Positions 1-8,420 of a stretch of 64,000 nt of DNA are shown here, piece after piece. Source of the DNA: Methanofollis liminatans DSM 4140 (GTDB lineage: Archaea > Halobacteriota > Methanomicrobia > Methanomicrobiales > Methanofollaceae); assembly GCF_000275865.1 (NCBI RefSeq), contig NZ_CM001555.1, forward strand, positions 1,886,967 to 1,950,966, written 5' to 3'. The position numbers were made by a program, and so were the translations under genes. Under the pieces are notes generated by a model, which saw only the letters and a program-made list of their open reading frames with translations, had not been told where the DNA came from and did not search any database. Numbering within the stretch: the first letter of the stretch is position 1; each line of letters opens with the position of its first letter.

Positions 1-488
1 ATCCCGGACGGCCACGTGGTTTTACGACGCGGGACGGCGGGCGATCCTGGGTCAGAAACCTCGACATGGCCGACGATTCAGGGACGATCAGACTTGTACT
101 GTGGGGGGAGCACGCCCTCGCCGCGCTTGCGGCCGACGAAGAGATCACCGTGTACCATGCCATCGCAAAGGAGGGGCGTTCGGGGGGAATCGAGGTTTCC
201 GTCGGGGCGGGAAGCCATCTTGTCCTCCCACAGCCTGACTGCAGCGACATATCATTCGAAGGGACGATCGTCCCCTCCACCCTCGGTCCGACGATCGACA
301 ACGGCACCGAGGCTTTTATCCTCGCCCGCGATCTCCTCCCGGGATCCGAAGTGCGGGTAGAAGGGAGGCGTTCAGGCACGCAGATCACCCCCTACACCGT
401 GGAGACCATTGAGATCAGCAGGGAGTCCCTTGAGCGGAGGCTGGAAGCACTCCTCCAGCGCCTTAAAAAGACTGAAAAAAGTTTCTGA
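1..488 (+). CDS. Replication protein A / OB-fold ssDNA-binding protein, 3' part only
   Basis: The reading frame is open from the left edge (frame starting at base 3) and stops at 488, so only the C-terminal part of the gene is present. Before the first in-frame ATG (66) the frame already encodes the typical OB-fold strand with RDGG and VRNL, followed by GTIRLVLWG, which is the signature of archaeal RPA single-stranded DNA-binding repeats. A second, weaker OB-like stretch follows (about bases 230-410), and the protein ends in a basic, leucine-rich helix. RPA coats ssDNA during replication and recombination, which fits its position 180 bases upstream of radA. The number of OB folds in the full protein cannot be seen. 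Confidence 0.8.
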   Translation, partial: PGRPRGFTTRDGGRSWVRNLDMADDSGTIRLVLWGEHALAALAADEEITVYHAIAKEGRSGGIEVSVGAGSHLVLPQPDCSDISFEGTIVPSTLGPTIDNGTEAFILARDLLPGSEVRVEGRRSGTQITPYTVETIEISRESLERRLEALLQRLKKTEKSF

Positions 489-497
489 ACACGGCAA

Positions 498-529
498 GGT
501 GAAAAAACGCGCGAAATTACACTTTCACC
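498..529. other. Inverted repeat in the RPA-radA gap
   Basis: A perfect 7-bp inverted repeat, GGTGAAA (498-504) and TTTCACC (523-529) with an 18-base spacer, lies just after the RPA stop codon. It could be an operator for radA or an RNA hairpin. No TATA box is obvious beside it, so the role is unknown. Confidence 0.3.
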
Positions 530-667
530 CCGCGCACGGAAAGAATGGATATGTCCATGACGAAAATGCTATGTGTGCCCGATGCCCACGATCCCGTGTC
601 GCATTTCTGGGCCCCGCACCTCTTTCCACCGGGGTGTGACCACAGATTCATGGAGTGAGGTAAAAAT

Positions 668-1648
668 ATGCCATCAGGTTCACTAGATCTCGAAGATCTC
701 CCCGGCGTTGGGCCGACCACTGCCGAAAAGCTCCGCGAAGCCGGATATGCCACCGTCGAGAGCATCGCCACGGCCTCTCCAGCCGATCTTGCCGAAGCAG
801 CCGAGATCGGAGAATCAAGCGCCAAGAAGATCATCAAGGCGGCACGGGAGATCGCCGACATCGGCGGGTTCAAAACGGGCATTGCCGTTCTTGAGGACAG
901 AAAAGAGGTAAAGAAACTCCAGACTCTCGTTCCAGAGTTCGACGCACTTCTGGGAGGCGGCATGGAGACGAAATCCATCACTGAGGTCTATGGCGAGTTC
1001 GGTTCGGGTAAAAGCCAGATCTCGCACCAGATGGCGGTCAACTGCCAGATACCCCTGGAGCTCGGCGGTCTCAACGGGTCGTGCGTCTACATTGACACCG
1101 AGAACACCTTCCGCCCCGAGCGTATCGAGCAGATGGTGGAAGGGCTCGACATCCCCGGCTACGAGGTGCCACCGTTCACCGAGTTCCTGGAACGGATTCA
1201 CGTGGCGAAAGGCTACACCTCCGACCACCAGATGCTCCTCCTCGAAAGCGCCCGCGACCTTGCAACAGAAATGAAGGAGAGTGACCACCCGGTCAGGCTG
1301 ATTATCGTCGACTCGCTCACCGCCCACTTCAGGGCCGAATATGCGGGCCGGGGCACGCTCTCGGTACGCCAGCAGAAGTTGAACCGGCACATGTACGACC
1401 TGGCGAAGATCGCAGAGGAGTTTAATGCCGTGGCCCTCGTCACAAATCAGGTCCAGTCGAACCCCGGCGTCTTCTTCGGCGACCCGACAAAGCCGATCGG
1501 CGGAAACATCGTCGGGCATGCGGCGAAGTTCAGGCTGTACCTCCGCAAGAGCAAGGGCGGACGCCGGATCGCAAAACTCGTCGACAGTCCGAACCTGCCC
1601 GACGGCGAGGCGGCATTCGTGGTCGAGACGAGCGGGCTCAAGCCCTGA
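668..1648 (+). CDS. radA: DNA repair and recombination protein RadA
   Basis: Archaeal RecA/Rad51 recombinase of 326 residues, full length for the family. It forms filaments on ssDNA and drives homologous strand exchange with ATP. Residues 1-65 are the N-terminal helix-hairpin-helix region ([12 protein letters not shown]). The linker is followed by the ATPase core with Walker A GEFGSGKS at 109-116, a Walker B region [11 protein letters not shown], and the L2-loop region [10 protein letters not shown]. The ATG is preceded by a purine-rich GTGAGGT ribosome site. The next gene starts 13 bases after the stop and may be cotranscribed. Confidence 0.97.
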   Translation: MPSGSLDLEDLPGVGPTTAEKLREAGYATVESIATASPADLAEAAEIGESSAKKIIKAAREIADIGGFKTGIAVLEDRKEVKKLQTLVPEFDALLGGGMETKSITEVYGEFGSGKSQISHQMAVNCQIPLELGGLNGSCVYIDTENTFRPERIEQMVEGLDIPGYEVPPFTEFLERIHVAKGYTSDHQMLLLESARDLATEMKESDHPVRLIIVDSLTAHFRAEYAGRGTLSVRQQKLNRHMYDLAKIAEEFNAVALVTNQVQSNPGVFFGDPTKPIGGNIVGHAAKFRLYLRKSKGGRRIAKLVDSPNLPDGEAAFVVETSGLKP

Positions 1649-1661
1649 GGGAGATGTTCAG

Positions 1662-2360
1662 GTGCTCAAGGCGGTCGTAACAGATCTGGACGGGACGCTG
1701 ACCGACGAGAGGCGGCGGATCTCCACCGTCGCCATCGAGACGATACGGGATCTCGTGGACGCCGGCGTCCTGGTCGTCCTCGCCAGCGGAAACACCGTCT
1801 GTTCTCTGGACATCCTCTGCAAGATGATCGGTACCGATGGCACCATTATCTGCGAGAACGGCGGGGTTTACCGATTCAGGTTTGACGGTCAGATCCAGAT
1901 CCCCGGCCGCCAACCGATCTGCTGGGACGCATACCACCGGATCGAGGAGCATTTTGCCGCGAAGGGGGAGCGCCTCACCCTATACTCCCCTGAGAACCGC
2001 TTCGCCGATGTGGCCTTTGCACGGAGCGTCGACCCCGCCGAGACGGCAGAGGTAATCTCGGATATGCCGGTAAGGGTCATCGATACCGGGTTCGCCATCC
2101 ATCTGCAGTATGAAGGAGTCTCGAAAGGGACAGCCCTTTCCGACCTTGCGGCGCTGATGGGCGTCTCGACCGACGAGATACTTGCCGTCGGCGACTCAGG
2201 AAACGACACCGAGATGATCAGACGCGCCGGTATCGGGGCGGCGGTGGGCAATGCCACAGAAGAGATGCGCGATGCGGCCGACTATGTATCAGAAAAGAAG
2301 TATGGGAACGGATTTGTTGAAATTATCCAGAAATATCAGCCTTATTTTTTTGAGCGGTAA
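1662..2360 (+). CDS. pgp: Phosphoglycolate phosphatase (archaeal HAD type)
   Basis: A 232-residue HAD-superfamily hydrolase of the archaeal phosphoglycolate phosphatase group, which dephosphorylates 2-phosphoglycolate. The start is a GTG at 1662, placed after a GGGAGATG ribosome site; the longer open frame upstream is the shadow of radA. Motif I DLDGTLTD is at residues 8-15, and motif IV GDSGNDTEM with GIGAAVGNA lies near the C-terminus, giving the Asp nucleophile and Mg-binding acids. The middle carries the C2-type cap. The 3' end overlaps the convergent PRC-barrel gene by 19 bases. Confidence 0.88.
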   Translation: MLKAVVTDLDGTLTDERRRISTVAIETIRDLVDAGVLVVLASGNTVCSLDILCKMIGTDGTIICENGGVYRFRFDGQIQIPGRQPICWDAYHRIEEHFAAKGERLTLYSPENRFADVAFARSVDPAETAEVISDMPVRVIDTGFAIHLQYEGVSKGTALSDLAALMGVSTDEILAVGDSGNDTEMIRRAGIGAAVGNATEEMRDAADYVSEKKYGNGFVEIIQKYQPYFFER

Positions 2361-2599
2361 CGATCGACCACAATATAGTCGCGCGCATCCTTGACCGCTT
2401 CGAAGGGTATCAACATCTGGTCGCCGTCCATTCGATAACCTGACGTGTCAAAAGAGGCCTCCGGTTTGACAAGGAGGTCGATCACCTCTCCTGTGTCGAG
2501 GTCGACCATCAGATTCTTGATCTGGCCGATAATCATCCCGTCATTGCTCATCACCCGCTTGCGCGCAAGGCTCCGCGAGAAGATCTTACTCATAGTCAC
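2342..2599 (-). CDS. PRC-barrel domain protein
   Basis: Small 85-residue protein that is essentially one PRC-barrel: SRSLARKRVMSNDGMIIGQ, then DTGEVIDLLVKP and a C-terminal IPFEAVKDARDYIVVD strand. PRC-barrels occur in RimM, in photosynthetic reaction-centre H subunits and as stand-alone archaeal proteins with RNA-processing or protein-interaction roles. Stand-alone versions are common in methanogens and their function is not settled. The start may be the ATG at 2599 or the one two codons later. It is convergent with, and overlaps, the phosphatase gene. Confidence 0.85.
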   Translation of the reverse strand: MTMSKIFSRSLARKRVMSNDGMIIGQIKNLMVDLDTGEVIDLLVKPEASFDTSGYRMDGDQMLIPFEAVKDARDYIVVDRYRSKK

Positions 2600-2674
2600 T
2601 CAGTGCGCTTCCTCGATATATAAAATTGTTGAAAAGAAGGAGAATTTGGTATCCCGCCAATTTAAAGCGGGTGT

Positions 2675-2884
2675 TCACTTAAGGATCTCATTTGCCATCT
2701 TGATATCGACGGCCTTCACGGTCTTGCGCCCGGCATGACGCGTGAGTTTAATCGCTTCTTTTGCCATCGCGGTCCCATACGCTTCCATAAGGACGGCAAG
2801 AGCCTCGCTTCCGTCGGCGCTCACCCTCTCAGCGCCGGCATTTTTAATAATCCTGCCAACAGGTGCAATCGGTAGTTCGCCCAT
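2675..2884 (-). CDS. Archaeal histone
   Basis: A 69-residue single histone-fold protein: ELPIAPVGRIIKNAG at the N-terminus, then SADGSEALAVLMEAYG and the C-terminal RKTVKAVDIKMANEIL. It wraps and compacts DNA as dimers and larger stacks. The start is the ATG at 2884, which has a strong ribosome site AGGAGGTGAT five bases upstream; the TTG two codons earlier (2890) is not needed. Family length is usual (66-70 residues). Confidence 0.95.
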   Translation of the reverse strand: MGELPIAPVGRIIKNAGAERVSADGSEALAVLMEAYGTAMAKEAIKLTRHAGRKTVKAVDIKMANEILK

Positions 2885-2964
2885 TTTCAATCACCTCTCC
2901 TGTCAATCATGACCCATACCGGGACAGAGGATTGAAAGAACACATTTGTAGATAGAGATACCCC

Positions 2965-2976
2965 TATTTATATTTG
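2965..2976 (-). promoter_or_regulatory. TATA box of the histone gene
   Basis: Read on the minus strand the sequence is CAAATATAAATAGG, a good archaeal TATA element in an otherwise GC-rich gap. It lies about 80 bases before the histone ATG, so a leader of about 55 bases containing the ribosome site is expected. Confidence 0.5.
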
Positions 2977-3015
2977 TGGGTGCCCAGATCAGCGTACAGC
3001 CGGTTATGGTACCCC

Positions 3016-3894
3016 TTATAGCGCGGGGAAGACACCAATGATGTCGGACTGCGTAATGATTCCGACGGGTTTGCCGCCATCGACAACGATCAGCCGTCCG
3101 ATTTCTCTCTCCTTAAAACGCCGGATAACCTCGTAAAGATGTGTTTCGGCGTCTGCTTCGATTACATCCGAGGTCATCGCCTCGCTGACCGGGGTGGTGG
3201 ATGGAAACCCTTTTGCATAGGCTTTTGCAAGATCCGTGAGGGTGACGATGCCAAGGAGCCTCTCCCCGTCCATAACGGGTGCTCCATGAATACGGCTTCT
3301 GGCAAAGAGGTGGGTTGCCTCCTTGAGGGTGGTACCCGGCAGGAGGGAGATGAGAGGGGCGCTCATATAATGCCTGATCGATTTCTTGGGGAGCGAGATC
3401 ATCTCGCTGATCGAGATGAGAAGAGAACTCTTCGCCTCGTCCTTGCCGAAGACCTCGCCCCTGAGGAGAAGTTTGTTCACCGGCGTCGGCCCGATGGTGA
3501 CCTCATCCCCGATCTCAAAGATCTTCACGCTCCCGATGATCCTGATCAGGGCATGGCAGATATCAGGATGACAGAGCGTGGTGAAATCGATCTCTGAAAC
3601 ATTTGCCCCTTCGACCTCCTCATCATTCCGGGAGATCATCACATGAGAGCCCTGATCGTAACCACTGACGTTCAATTCCCGGTAAGCCTTCTCCGAGGGA
3701 TTGTAACCGCCTTTCGGACCGGGAACACCGTCGACGAGTTCGAGGGCCTTAAGCGACTGCATCTGATTCCGGACCGTCCCCGGATTGCGTTTGAGCACAT
3801 CCGCGATCTCCTCACCCTTGATCGCGCGGGAGTGCCGGTGATAGAGGGTGATGAGGGTGATGAGTATCTCTTTCTGGATGAGGGACAAATCCAT
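3016..3894 (-). CDS. Winged-helix / CBS-pair transcriptional regulator
   Basis: Protein of 292 residues. Residues 1-75 form a winged helix (RAIKGEEIADVLKRNPGTVR, then a wing with PGPKGGY). The middle (80-165) is a domain without a clear name. Residues 172-290 hold two CBS motifs (ATHLFARSRIHGAPVMD and RRFKEREIGRLIVVDGG). CBS pairs bind adenosyl ligands, so this is probably an energy- or AdoMet-sensing DNA-binding regulator, a type widespread in methanogens. Its target is not evident; it is divergent from the GTPase gene. Confidence 0.88.
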   Translation of the reverse strand: MDLSLIQKEILITLITLYHRHSRAIKGEEIADVLKRNPGTVRNQMQSLKALELVDGVPGPKGGYNPSEKAYRELNVSGYDQGSHVMISRNDEEVEGANVSEIDFTTLCHPDICHALIRIIGSVKIFEIGDEVTIGPTPVNKLLLRGEVFGKDEAKSSLLISISEMISLPKKSIRHYMSAPLISLLPGTTLKEATHLFARSRIHGAPVMDGERLLGIVTLTDLAKAYAKGFPSTTPVSEAMTSDVIEADAETHLYEVIRRFKEREIGRLIVVDGGKPVGIITQSDIIGVFPAL

Positions 3895-3916
3895 AGTAGA
3901 GAATCTTATGAACCTC

Positions 3917-3928
3917 TATAAATATCAG
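3917..3928 (-). promoter_or_regulatory. TATA box of the HTH-CBS gene
   Basis: On the minus strand the sequence is GATATTTATAGAGG, about 25-30 bases before the ATG at 3894. This implies a nearly leaderless transcript. It also lies within 10 bases of the divergent GTPase start, so the two promoters must interfere or the GTPase promoter lies further upstream. Confidence 0.5.
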
Positions 3929-3932
3929 GGTT

Positions 3933-5000
3933 GTGGGTGCTGTGGAGTTTGAGCGGATTCCAACCGTACCAACGGCAGACGAAGTGCTGGACAGAAGTTT
4001 CCGGCGGGCCGCAGCGAAGATGAGGCTGAAGGCCAACAAAAACAGAGCAAACGAGGATTTCGTCAAAGCGGTCTCAAGCGCCGTCCACGATCGCCTTGTC
4101 CATGTCATCCAGTCCTTTCCGATCTTCGAAGACCAGGCGCCCTTTTATCGGGACACCGTCGAGGCCCTCTTCGGGATCGAACGACTGAAAATGGCCCTGG
4201 GCAACGTAGGCTGGGCGGCAATGCACACCAAGAGAATGGGTTTTGAGCACGGCGGAAAGAGGATCCGGTGGGCTGAGGACACCGCTGCCATGCGGAAGAA
4301 AGCCGTGGCAAGAATCGCCTCGATCGTACACCAGGTCGACAAAGATCTCCGGTTCCTCAACGATGTGCGCAACGTGCTGCGAAAACTCCCTGAGGTCAAG
4401 GACGACGAGTTCACAGTGGTGATCGCGGGCTACCCGAACGTCGGCAAGTCGTCGTTCATCAAGCTCGTCTCCTCTGCCGAGCCTGAAGTGGCGTCCTATC
4501 CCTTCACCACGAAGGGGGTAATCCTCGGCCACCGTTACATGGGGCGCAAGAGGATCCAGTTCCTTGACACGCCCGGACTTCTGGACCGGCCTGAAGAGGA
4601 GCGAAACGCCATCGAGGAGCAGGCGATCTCGGCCGTCGTCAATTCGGCCCATCTGATCCTCTTTATTCTGGACCCGAGCGAGTACTGCGGGTACCCGATC
4701 GAGGACCAGTACCGTCTCCTCGAAACCGTCAGGGCGATGGTGACGGTGCCGGTGATCGTCGTCTCGAACAAGGCCGATATCAAAGGCGGGGACGGTCTTT
4801 CGATGTCGACGGCGACCGGCGAAGGGGTGGACGAGGTCCTCGCCCTGATACTCTCACAGTATCGCGAGCCAGCCCCAGCTCCCGCTAAGGACGCAGCCGG
4901 CGAGGAAGCCGAGGATGGCGCCGCCGTTGAGGGGTGGGAGACCGGCCTGGGGTCTTCCGGAGAGGACGAAATGGATGAGCAGGACCATCCCGACGATTGA
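3933..5000 (+). CDS. NOG1/Obg-family GTPase
   Basis: A 355-residue GTPase of the NOG1 (nucleolar GTP-binding protein 1) type, probably acting in large ribosomal subunit assembly. An N-terminal helical domain (1-150) with IPTVPTADEVLD precedes the G domain: G1 GYPNVGKS at 166-173, G3 DTPG at 212-215, G4 NKAD at 279-282. After residue 305 comes a Pro/Ala then Glu/Asp-rich tail, with no conserved domain. The start is GTG at 3933 or GTG at 3942, neither with a clear ribosome site. The last 48 codons overlap the presenilin gene on the other strand. Confidence 0.9.
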   Translation: MGAVEFERIPTVPTADEVLDRSFRRAAAKMRLKANKNRANEDFVKAVSSAVHDRLVHVIQSFPIFEDQAPFYRDTVEALFGIERLKMALGNVGWAAMHTKRMGFEHGGKRIRWAEDTAAMRKKAVARIASIVHQVDKDLRFLNDVRNVLRKLPEVKDDEFTVVIAGYPNVGKSSFIKLVSSAEPEVASYPFTTKGVILGHRYMGRKRIQFLDTPGLLDRPEEERNAIEEQAISAVVNSAHLILFILDPSEYCGYPIEDQYRLLETVRAMVTVPVIVVSNKADIKGGDGLSMSTATGEGVDEVLALILSQYREPAPAPAKDAAGEEAEDGAAVEGWETGLGSSGEDEMDEQDHPDD

Positions 5001-5762
5001 GCCGGCCATCGCGCCGAGCGCCGGTACCGAGAGGAGCCAGACCTTTGCCCCGGGCAGGAAGACCTGCGCCGAGACGACGAGGATGGAGGGCATGATCAGG
5101 TCTCCCATGCCCATGATGAAGGCTCCCCGTTCCTCTTTCTCTTTTGAAATCTCAACGCCTTCGGTCCTGAACGAGTAATCCCTCCGTTTGGGTATCACAA
5201 AGAGGATCGGCGTTTTGAGGTCCATGATCCCCTCGGCAAGGGCGATCATATGCCCGGTCTTGTAGACCGAGATGGCATCATAGACGGCGAGCATCACCAG
5301 GAGGAGGATCACCGGCAGGACCGAGAGGGAGATGCCAAAGATGGAGGCGACCCCGCCTGCGATCAGGAGGCCAAGACCATCGATGACGTACCACTCGGGG
5401 TACAGGAAGAGAAGAGCGGTCGCAAGGACGGCGACGGCGAAAGCGGCGACCCCACCGGTAAGCGAAAAGCCAAAGAACAGGGTGCAAAGCGTCCAGAAGA
5501 CATAGTAGAAGGTGAACAGGATGGACAGGGCAATCAGCCCCAGGATCACTTTCTTCCCCCCCAGTTTTATCAGGGCGAGCATGATGAGGGTGAAGACGAG
5601 GAGCATGCCGAGGAAGATGAAGGGGTTCGCGACCGAGGTGGGGTCTTCGAAGGCGGCGACGCCGGCCTCCTGCATGGGGAGGGCGAGGAGGATCGCGATC
5701 ACCTCGACGACGAGGAGCATCGCAGGCATCGCCAGGACGGGTGTGTTATTCCTGATATCCAT
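4854..5762 (-). CDS. Presenilin / signal-peptide-peptidase family intramembrane aspartyl protease
   Basis: Integral membrane protein of 302 residues with about nine hydrophobic segments. The catalytic pair is visible: the YD motif (Y161-D162) in TM6 and the GxGD motif (G218-M219-G220-D221) in TM7. A PPL at 276-278 stands where the family's PAL motif is expected. Length and spacing match the presenilin homologue PSH of Methanoculleus. It cleaves transmembrane helices within the membrane; natural substrates in archaea are unknown. Its last 48 residues, including the PPL and the final TM segment, are encoded antisense to the acidic tail of the GTPase. Confidence 0.93.
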   Translation of the reverse strand: MDIRNNTPVLAMPAMLLVVEVIAILLALPMQEAGVAAFEDPTSVANPFIFLGMLLVFTLIMLALIKLGGKKVILGLIALSILFTFYYVFWTLCTLFFGFSLTGGVAAFAVAVLATALLFLYPEWYVIDGLGLLIAGGVASIFGISLSVLPVILLLVMLAVYDAISVYKTGHMIALAEGIMDLKTPILFVIPKRRDYSFRTEGVEISKEKEERGAFIMGMGDLIMPSILVVSAQVFLPGAKVWLLSVPALGAMAGSIVGMVLLIHFVLSGRPQAGLPPLNGGAILGFLAGCVLSGSWGWLAIL

Positions 5763-5818
5763 TTCAAACCTCTTCTGATATCGTTAGATTAATTAATGGT
5801 TCCTTATCATCTAAAAGC

Positions 5819-6133
5819 ATGGAGATCCGTGAAGTCCTCGTGGACGTAGTTCTCACCATTATTCTTGTCGTCTCTACCCTCACCCTGGTCTGGCGGGTAT
5901 GGCAGGATCTTACCATGGCGGTGGCGACAACCCTGATGATGCTCTCCCTTGGCGGGCTGTTTCTCTCGCTCAATTACAAGATCCAGCAGCTCGACGCCAG
6001 CGTCATTGCACGGGAGCGCACCATGCGGGTGAACCTGGAGGAAATTTCCAGGACAATGGAACAGAAATATGACAATACGGTCCAGCACATCGATGCGACG
6101 GTGAACGATATCACCCGCAGGATGTACCGGTAA
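5819..6133 (+). CDS. Small membrane protein with coiled coil, function unknown
   Basis: A 104-residue protein that I do not recognise. Residues 8-26 and 33-51 are hydrophobic (VVLTIILVVSTLTLV and TTLMMLSLGGLFLSL), forming a hairpin of two membrane segments. They are followed by a charged, probably coiled-coil helix (52-104) rich in Q, R, E and N. It starts about 10 bases after an AT-rich divergent promoter region shared with the presenilin gene, so the mRNA may be leaderless. It is followed 18 bases later by fen1. Confidence 0.7.
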   Translation: MEIREVLVDVVLTIILVVSTLTLVWRVWQDLTMAVATTLMMLSLGGLFLSLNYKIQQLDASVIARERTMRVNLEEISRTMEQKYDNTVQHIDATVNDITRRMYR

Positions 6134-6151
6134 ACCTCTTTTTGATCGTCT

Positions 6152-7153
6152 ATGGGTGTCGCACTCAGGGAGATCCTCGGCGAATACCGGGAGGAGGTTG
6201 AGCTTGAAGAGCTGCGCGGCACCATTGCGGTGGACGCCTTCAACGCCCTGTACCAGTTCCTCACGATCATCAGGCAGCCCGACGGTACGCCGCTGATGGA
6301 CAAGGATGGGCGAGTCACCTCGCACCTCTCAGGGATCTTTTTCCGGAACCTGAACTTTCTCGAAAAGGGGATCCGTCCGGCGTATATCTTCGACGGCGCT
6401 CCACCGGACCTGAAGACAGAGACGGTCGCCAGGCGCCGGGGGGTGAGAGAGGCCGCCGGGGAGCGGTGGAAGGAGGCGGTCGAACGGGGCGACATTGAGG
6501 AGGCGTATAAACAGGCGCGCGCCTCGACCAGGATCGACGATGCGATGATCGCCTCGTCGAAGCGCCTGCTCGACCTGATGGGGATCCCCTGGATGGTGGC
6601 GCCGAGCGAGGGTGAGGCGCAGGCGGCGTTCATGGCGCGGCAGGGCGATGTCGGTGCCGCTGCCTCGCAGGACTACGATGCCCTGCTCTTCGGGGCGCCC
6701 CGCCTGGTCAGGAACCTTACAGTATCGGGGAAGCGGAAGGTGCGGGGGCGGTCGGTGACGGTGCGGCCCGAGCGGATCGACCTTGCCGCGGTGCTCGCCG
6801 GCCTCGGGCTCTCTCGGGAGGAACTTGTCGAGATCGGCATCCTGATCGGGACCGACTTCAATCCCGGGATCAGGGGAGTCGGGGCGAAGACGGCCTTGAA
6901 GATCGTCAGGGGCGGGAAGTTCCAGGAGACAGTTCAAGAGAAGGCGCCCGATTTCGATCCCGGGCCGGTACAGGAGTTTTTCTTAAACCCGCCGGTGACC
7001 GGCGACTACCGCCTCGAGTGGCGGGAGCCAGACCGCGACGGGATCGTCGCCATGCTCTGCGGCGAGTACACCTTTTCAGAGGGGCGAATTGACGCCGGCC
7101 TCCAGAAGATCGGGGCGAAGGCCGGGCAGAGGACGCTTGGAGACTGGTTCTGA
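6152..7153 (+). CDS. fen: Flap endonuclease 1
   Basis: Structure-specific 5' nuclease of 333 residues, which removes 5' flaps during Okazaki-fragment processing and repair. The N-terminal XPG region has TIAVDAFNALYQF and the RPAYIFDGAPP strand. The internal region has the acidic cluster APSEGEAQAAFMA and SQDYDALLFG. A helix-hairpin-helix (GTDFNPGIRGVGAKTALKIV) follows. The C-terminus QRTLGDWF is a clear PIP-box for docking on PCNA. Length is normal. Confidence 0.96.
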   Translation: MGVALREILGEYREEVELEELRGTIAVDAFNALYQFLTIIRQPDGTPLMDKDGRVTSHLSGIFFRNLNFLEKGIRPAYIFDGAPPDLKTETVARRRGVREAAGERWKEAVERGDIEEAYKQARASTRIDDAMIASSKRLLDLMGIPWMVAPSEGEAQAAFMARQGDVGAAASQDYDALLFGAPRLVRNLTVSGKRKVRGRSVTVRPERIDLAAVLAGLGLSREELVEIGILIGTDFNPGIRGVGAKTALKIVRGGKFQETVQEKAPDFDPGPVQEFFLNPPVTGDYRLEWREPDRDGIVAMLCGEYTFSEGRIDAGLQKIGAKAGQRTLGDWF

Positions 7154-7317
7154 GCGGGGATGTTGATCCCCCCAATTCTTCCTCCCCCATCTTCTTCAAC
7201 CAGGAGCATGGAGGCGACCTGACCGGTGGCAGAGGTGAGGAAGGGGCAGGTCTGGATCGATCCAGATCCCTGACCACCCGCGCGAAGATGCAGCAGGCCG
7301 GAAAAATGATTCAGGGA

Positions 7318-7911
7318 TCAGATCCGCCGCCAGATATACGCGATCCTCTGGAGGGCGGTATAGTGCCCGAACACCCCGAAGAAGACCAGGATCCAGCCAA
7401 GGTACGGGAGGCCGAAGATCGGCGCCGCCACGATCAGGTCGAGGAGGCCTGCAAGGAGGATGAGGACCAGACGGTCGGCCCGTCCGAGCACTCCGCCATA
7501 GTAGCGGCCCACGCCGAGGGCCTGTGCCTGCGTTCCCATGTACGAGGACATCAGAACACCGGTGAGGGCGAAGACCCCGATCTCCCAGGAGGCGGCGCCG
7601 CCGGCAAAGATCCCGGTGATGATGACGATATCGGCATAGCGGTCAGAGACATGATCGATGAAATCACCGCGCAGGCTTGCGACCTTCAGCTCCCGCGCCA
7701 GAGCACCGTCGATAGCGTCGAACACAGCATTTATCGCCACGAAAAGCACGGCAAGCCCGATCTGCCCCTCGTAGAAGGCGACCCCGGCGGCGAAAGCGGC
7801 GACCAGCGCCCCGATCGAGTAGACGTTCGGGGTAATCCCAAGCCTGACCGAGATGCGGATCGCCGGGTCAAGCAGACCGCCCACATATGGGCGGAAGCGG
7901 TCGAGGGTCAC
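7318..7911 (-). CDS. CDP-alcohol phosphatidyltransferase, probably archaetidylinositol phosphate synthase
   Basis: Membrane enzyme of 197 residues with the CDP-alcohol phosphotransferase signature D-x2-DG-x2-AR-x8-G-x3-D-x3-D, seen from DAIDGALAR to GDFIDHVSD. These enzymes exchange CMP on a CDP-lipid for an alcohol or its phosphate. Its similarity to the archaeal AIP synthase group suggests inositol-1-phosphate as acceptor, but substrate cannot be proven from sequence alone. Its ATG overlaps the stop of the kinase gene upstream (ATGA at 7908-7911), so the two are translationally coupled. Confidence 0.85.
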   Translation of the reverse strand: MTLDRFRPYVGGLLDPAIRISVRLGITPNVYSIGALVAAFAAGVAFYEGQIGLAVLFVAINAVFDAIDGALARELKVASLRGDFIDHVSDRYADIVIITGIFAGGAASWEIGVFALTGVLMSSYMGTQAQALGVGRYYGGVLGRADRLVLILLAGLLDLIVAAPIFGLPYLGWILVFFGVFGHYTALQRIAYIWRRI

Positions 7912-8420
7912 AGCCCCTCCATCAGGTATGCCGACCAGTCGAGGGAGCCCGAGGACGGCGGGACCGTCCCCCTGATGAAGCCCTCGATCAGGTCCGCAGT
8001 CTCCGCAAGGCTCAGGTTGGTCGTATCGATCTCCAGCACCGTTTCCTGCGGGTGGACCTCCAGCGTCTCGACAAGGATGACGTCGAGGGCCTCGGCCTCG
8101 GCGTTCTCACGGACCTTTGCCCGGGCATACCCCCGGGCCTGCAGGCGGCCTTCCAGGACGTCAGGCCTGCAGCGCAGCACCACGGCGCGGTCCGAAGGGA
8201 GGAGATGGGCAAGGTGACCCTCGACGATGCCATCCACCGGTGCAAAGGAGCGCACCCACGCCTCCTCGTCGACGACGCTGGTATCCCGATCGGGATCGTC
8301 ACCCAGGACGAAAGGGCCGACGGTCTCAGCTGCGCGGACCACCATCCAGCCCCGTCGCTCAAGTTCCTCAGCCACCGCGCTCTTTCCCGTCCCCGGCGTC
8401 CCGGTCACCACCGTCATCAT
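7908..8420 (-). CDS. AK6/Fap7-type nucleoside-phosphate kinase
   Basis: P-loop kinase of 170 residues. It begins MMTVVTGTPGTGKSAVAEEL, with Walker A GTPGTGKS near the N-terminus and an RPDVLEGRLQARGY motif in the middle. It matches the adenylate kinase 6 / Fap7 group, which combines nucleotide kinase activity with a role in small ribosomal subunit maturation. I place the start at the ATG overlapping the hisC stop (ATGA at 8417-8420); the next codon is also ATG. The longer frame upstream is antisense-free read-through into hisC and not needed. Confidence 0.85.
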   Translation of the reverse strand: MMTVVTGTPGTGKSAVAEELERRGWMVVRAAETVGPFVLGDDPDRDTSVVDEEAWVRSFAPVDGIVEGHLAHLLPSDRAVVLRCRPDVLEGRLQARGYARAKVRENAEAEALDVILVETLEVHPQETVLEIDTTNLSLAETADLIEGFIRGTVPPSSGSLDWSAYLMEGL

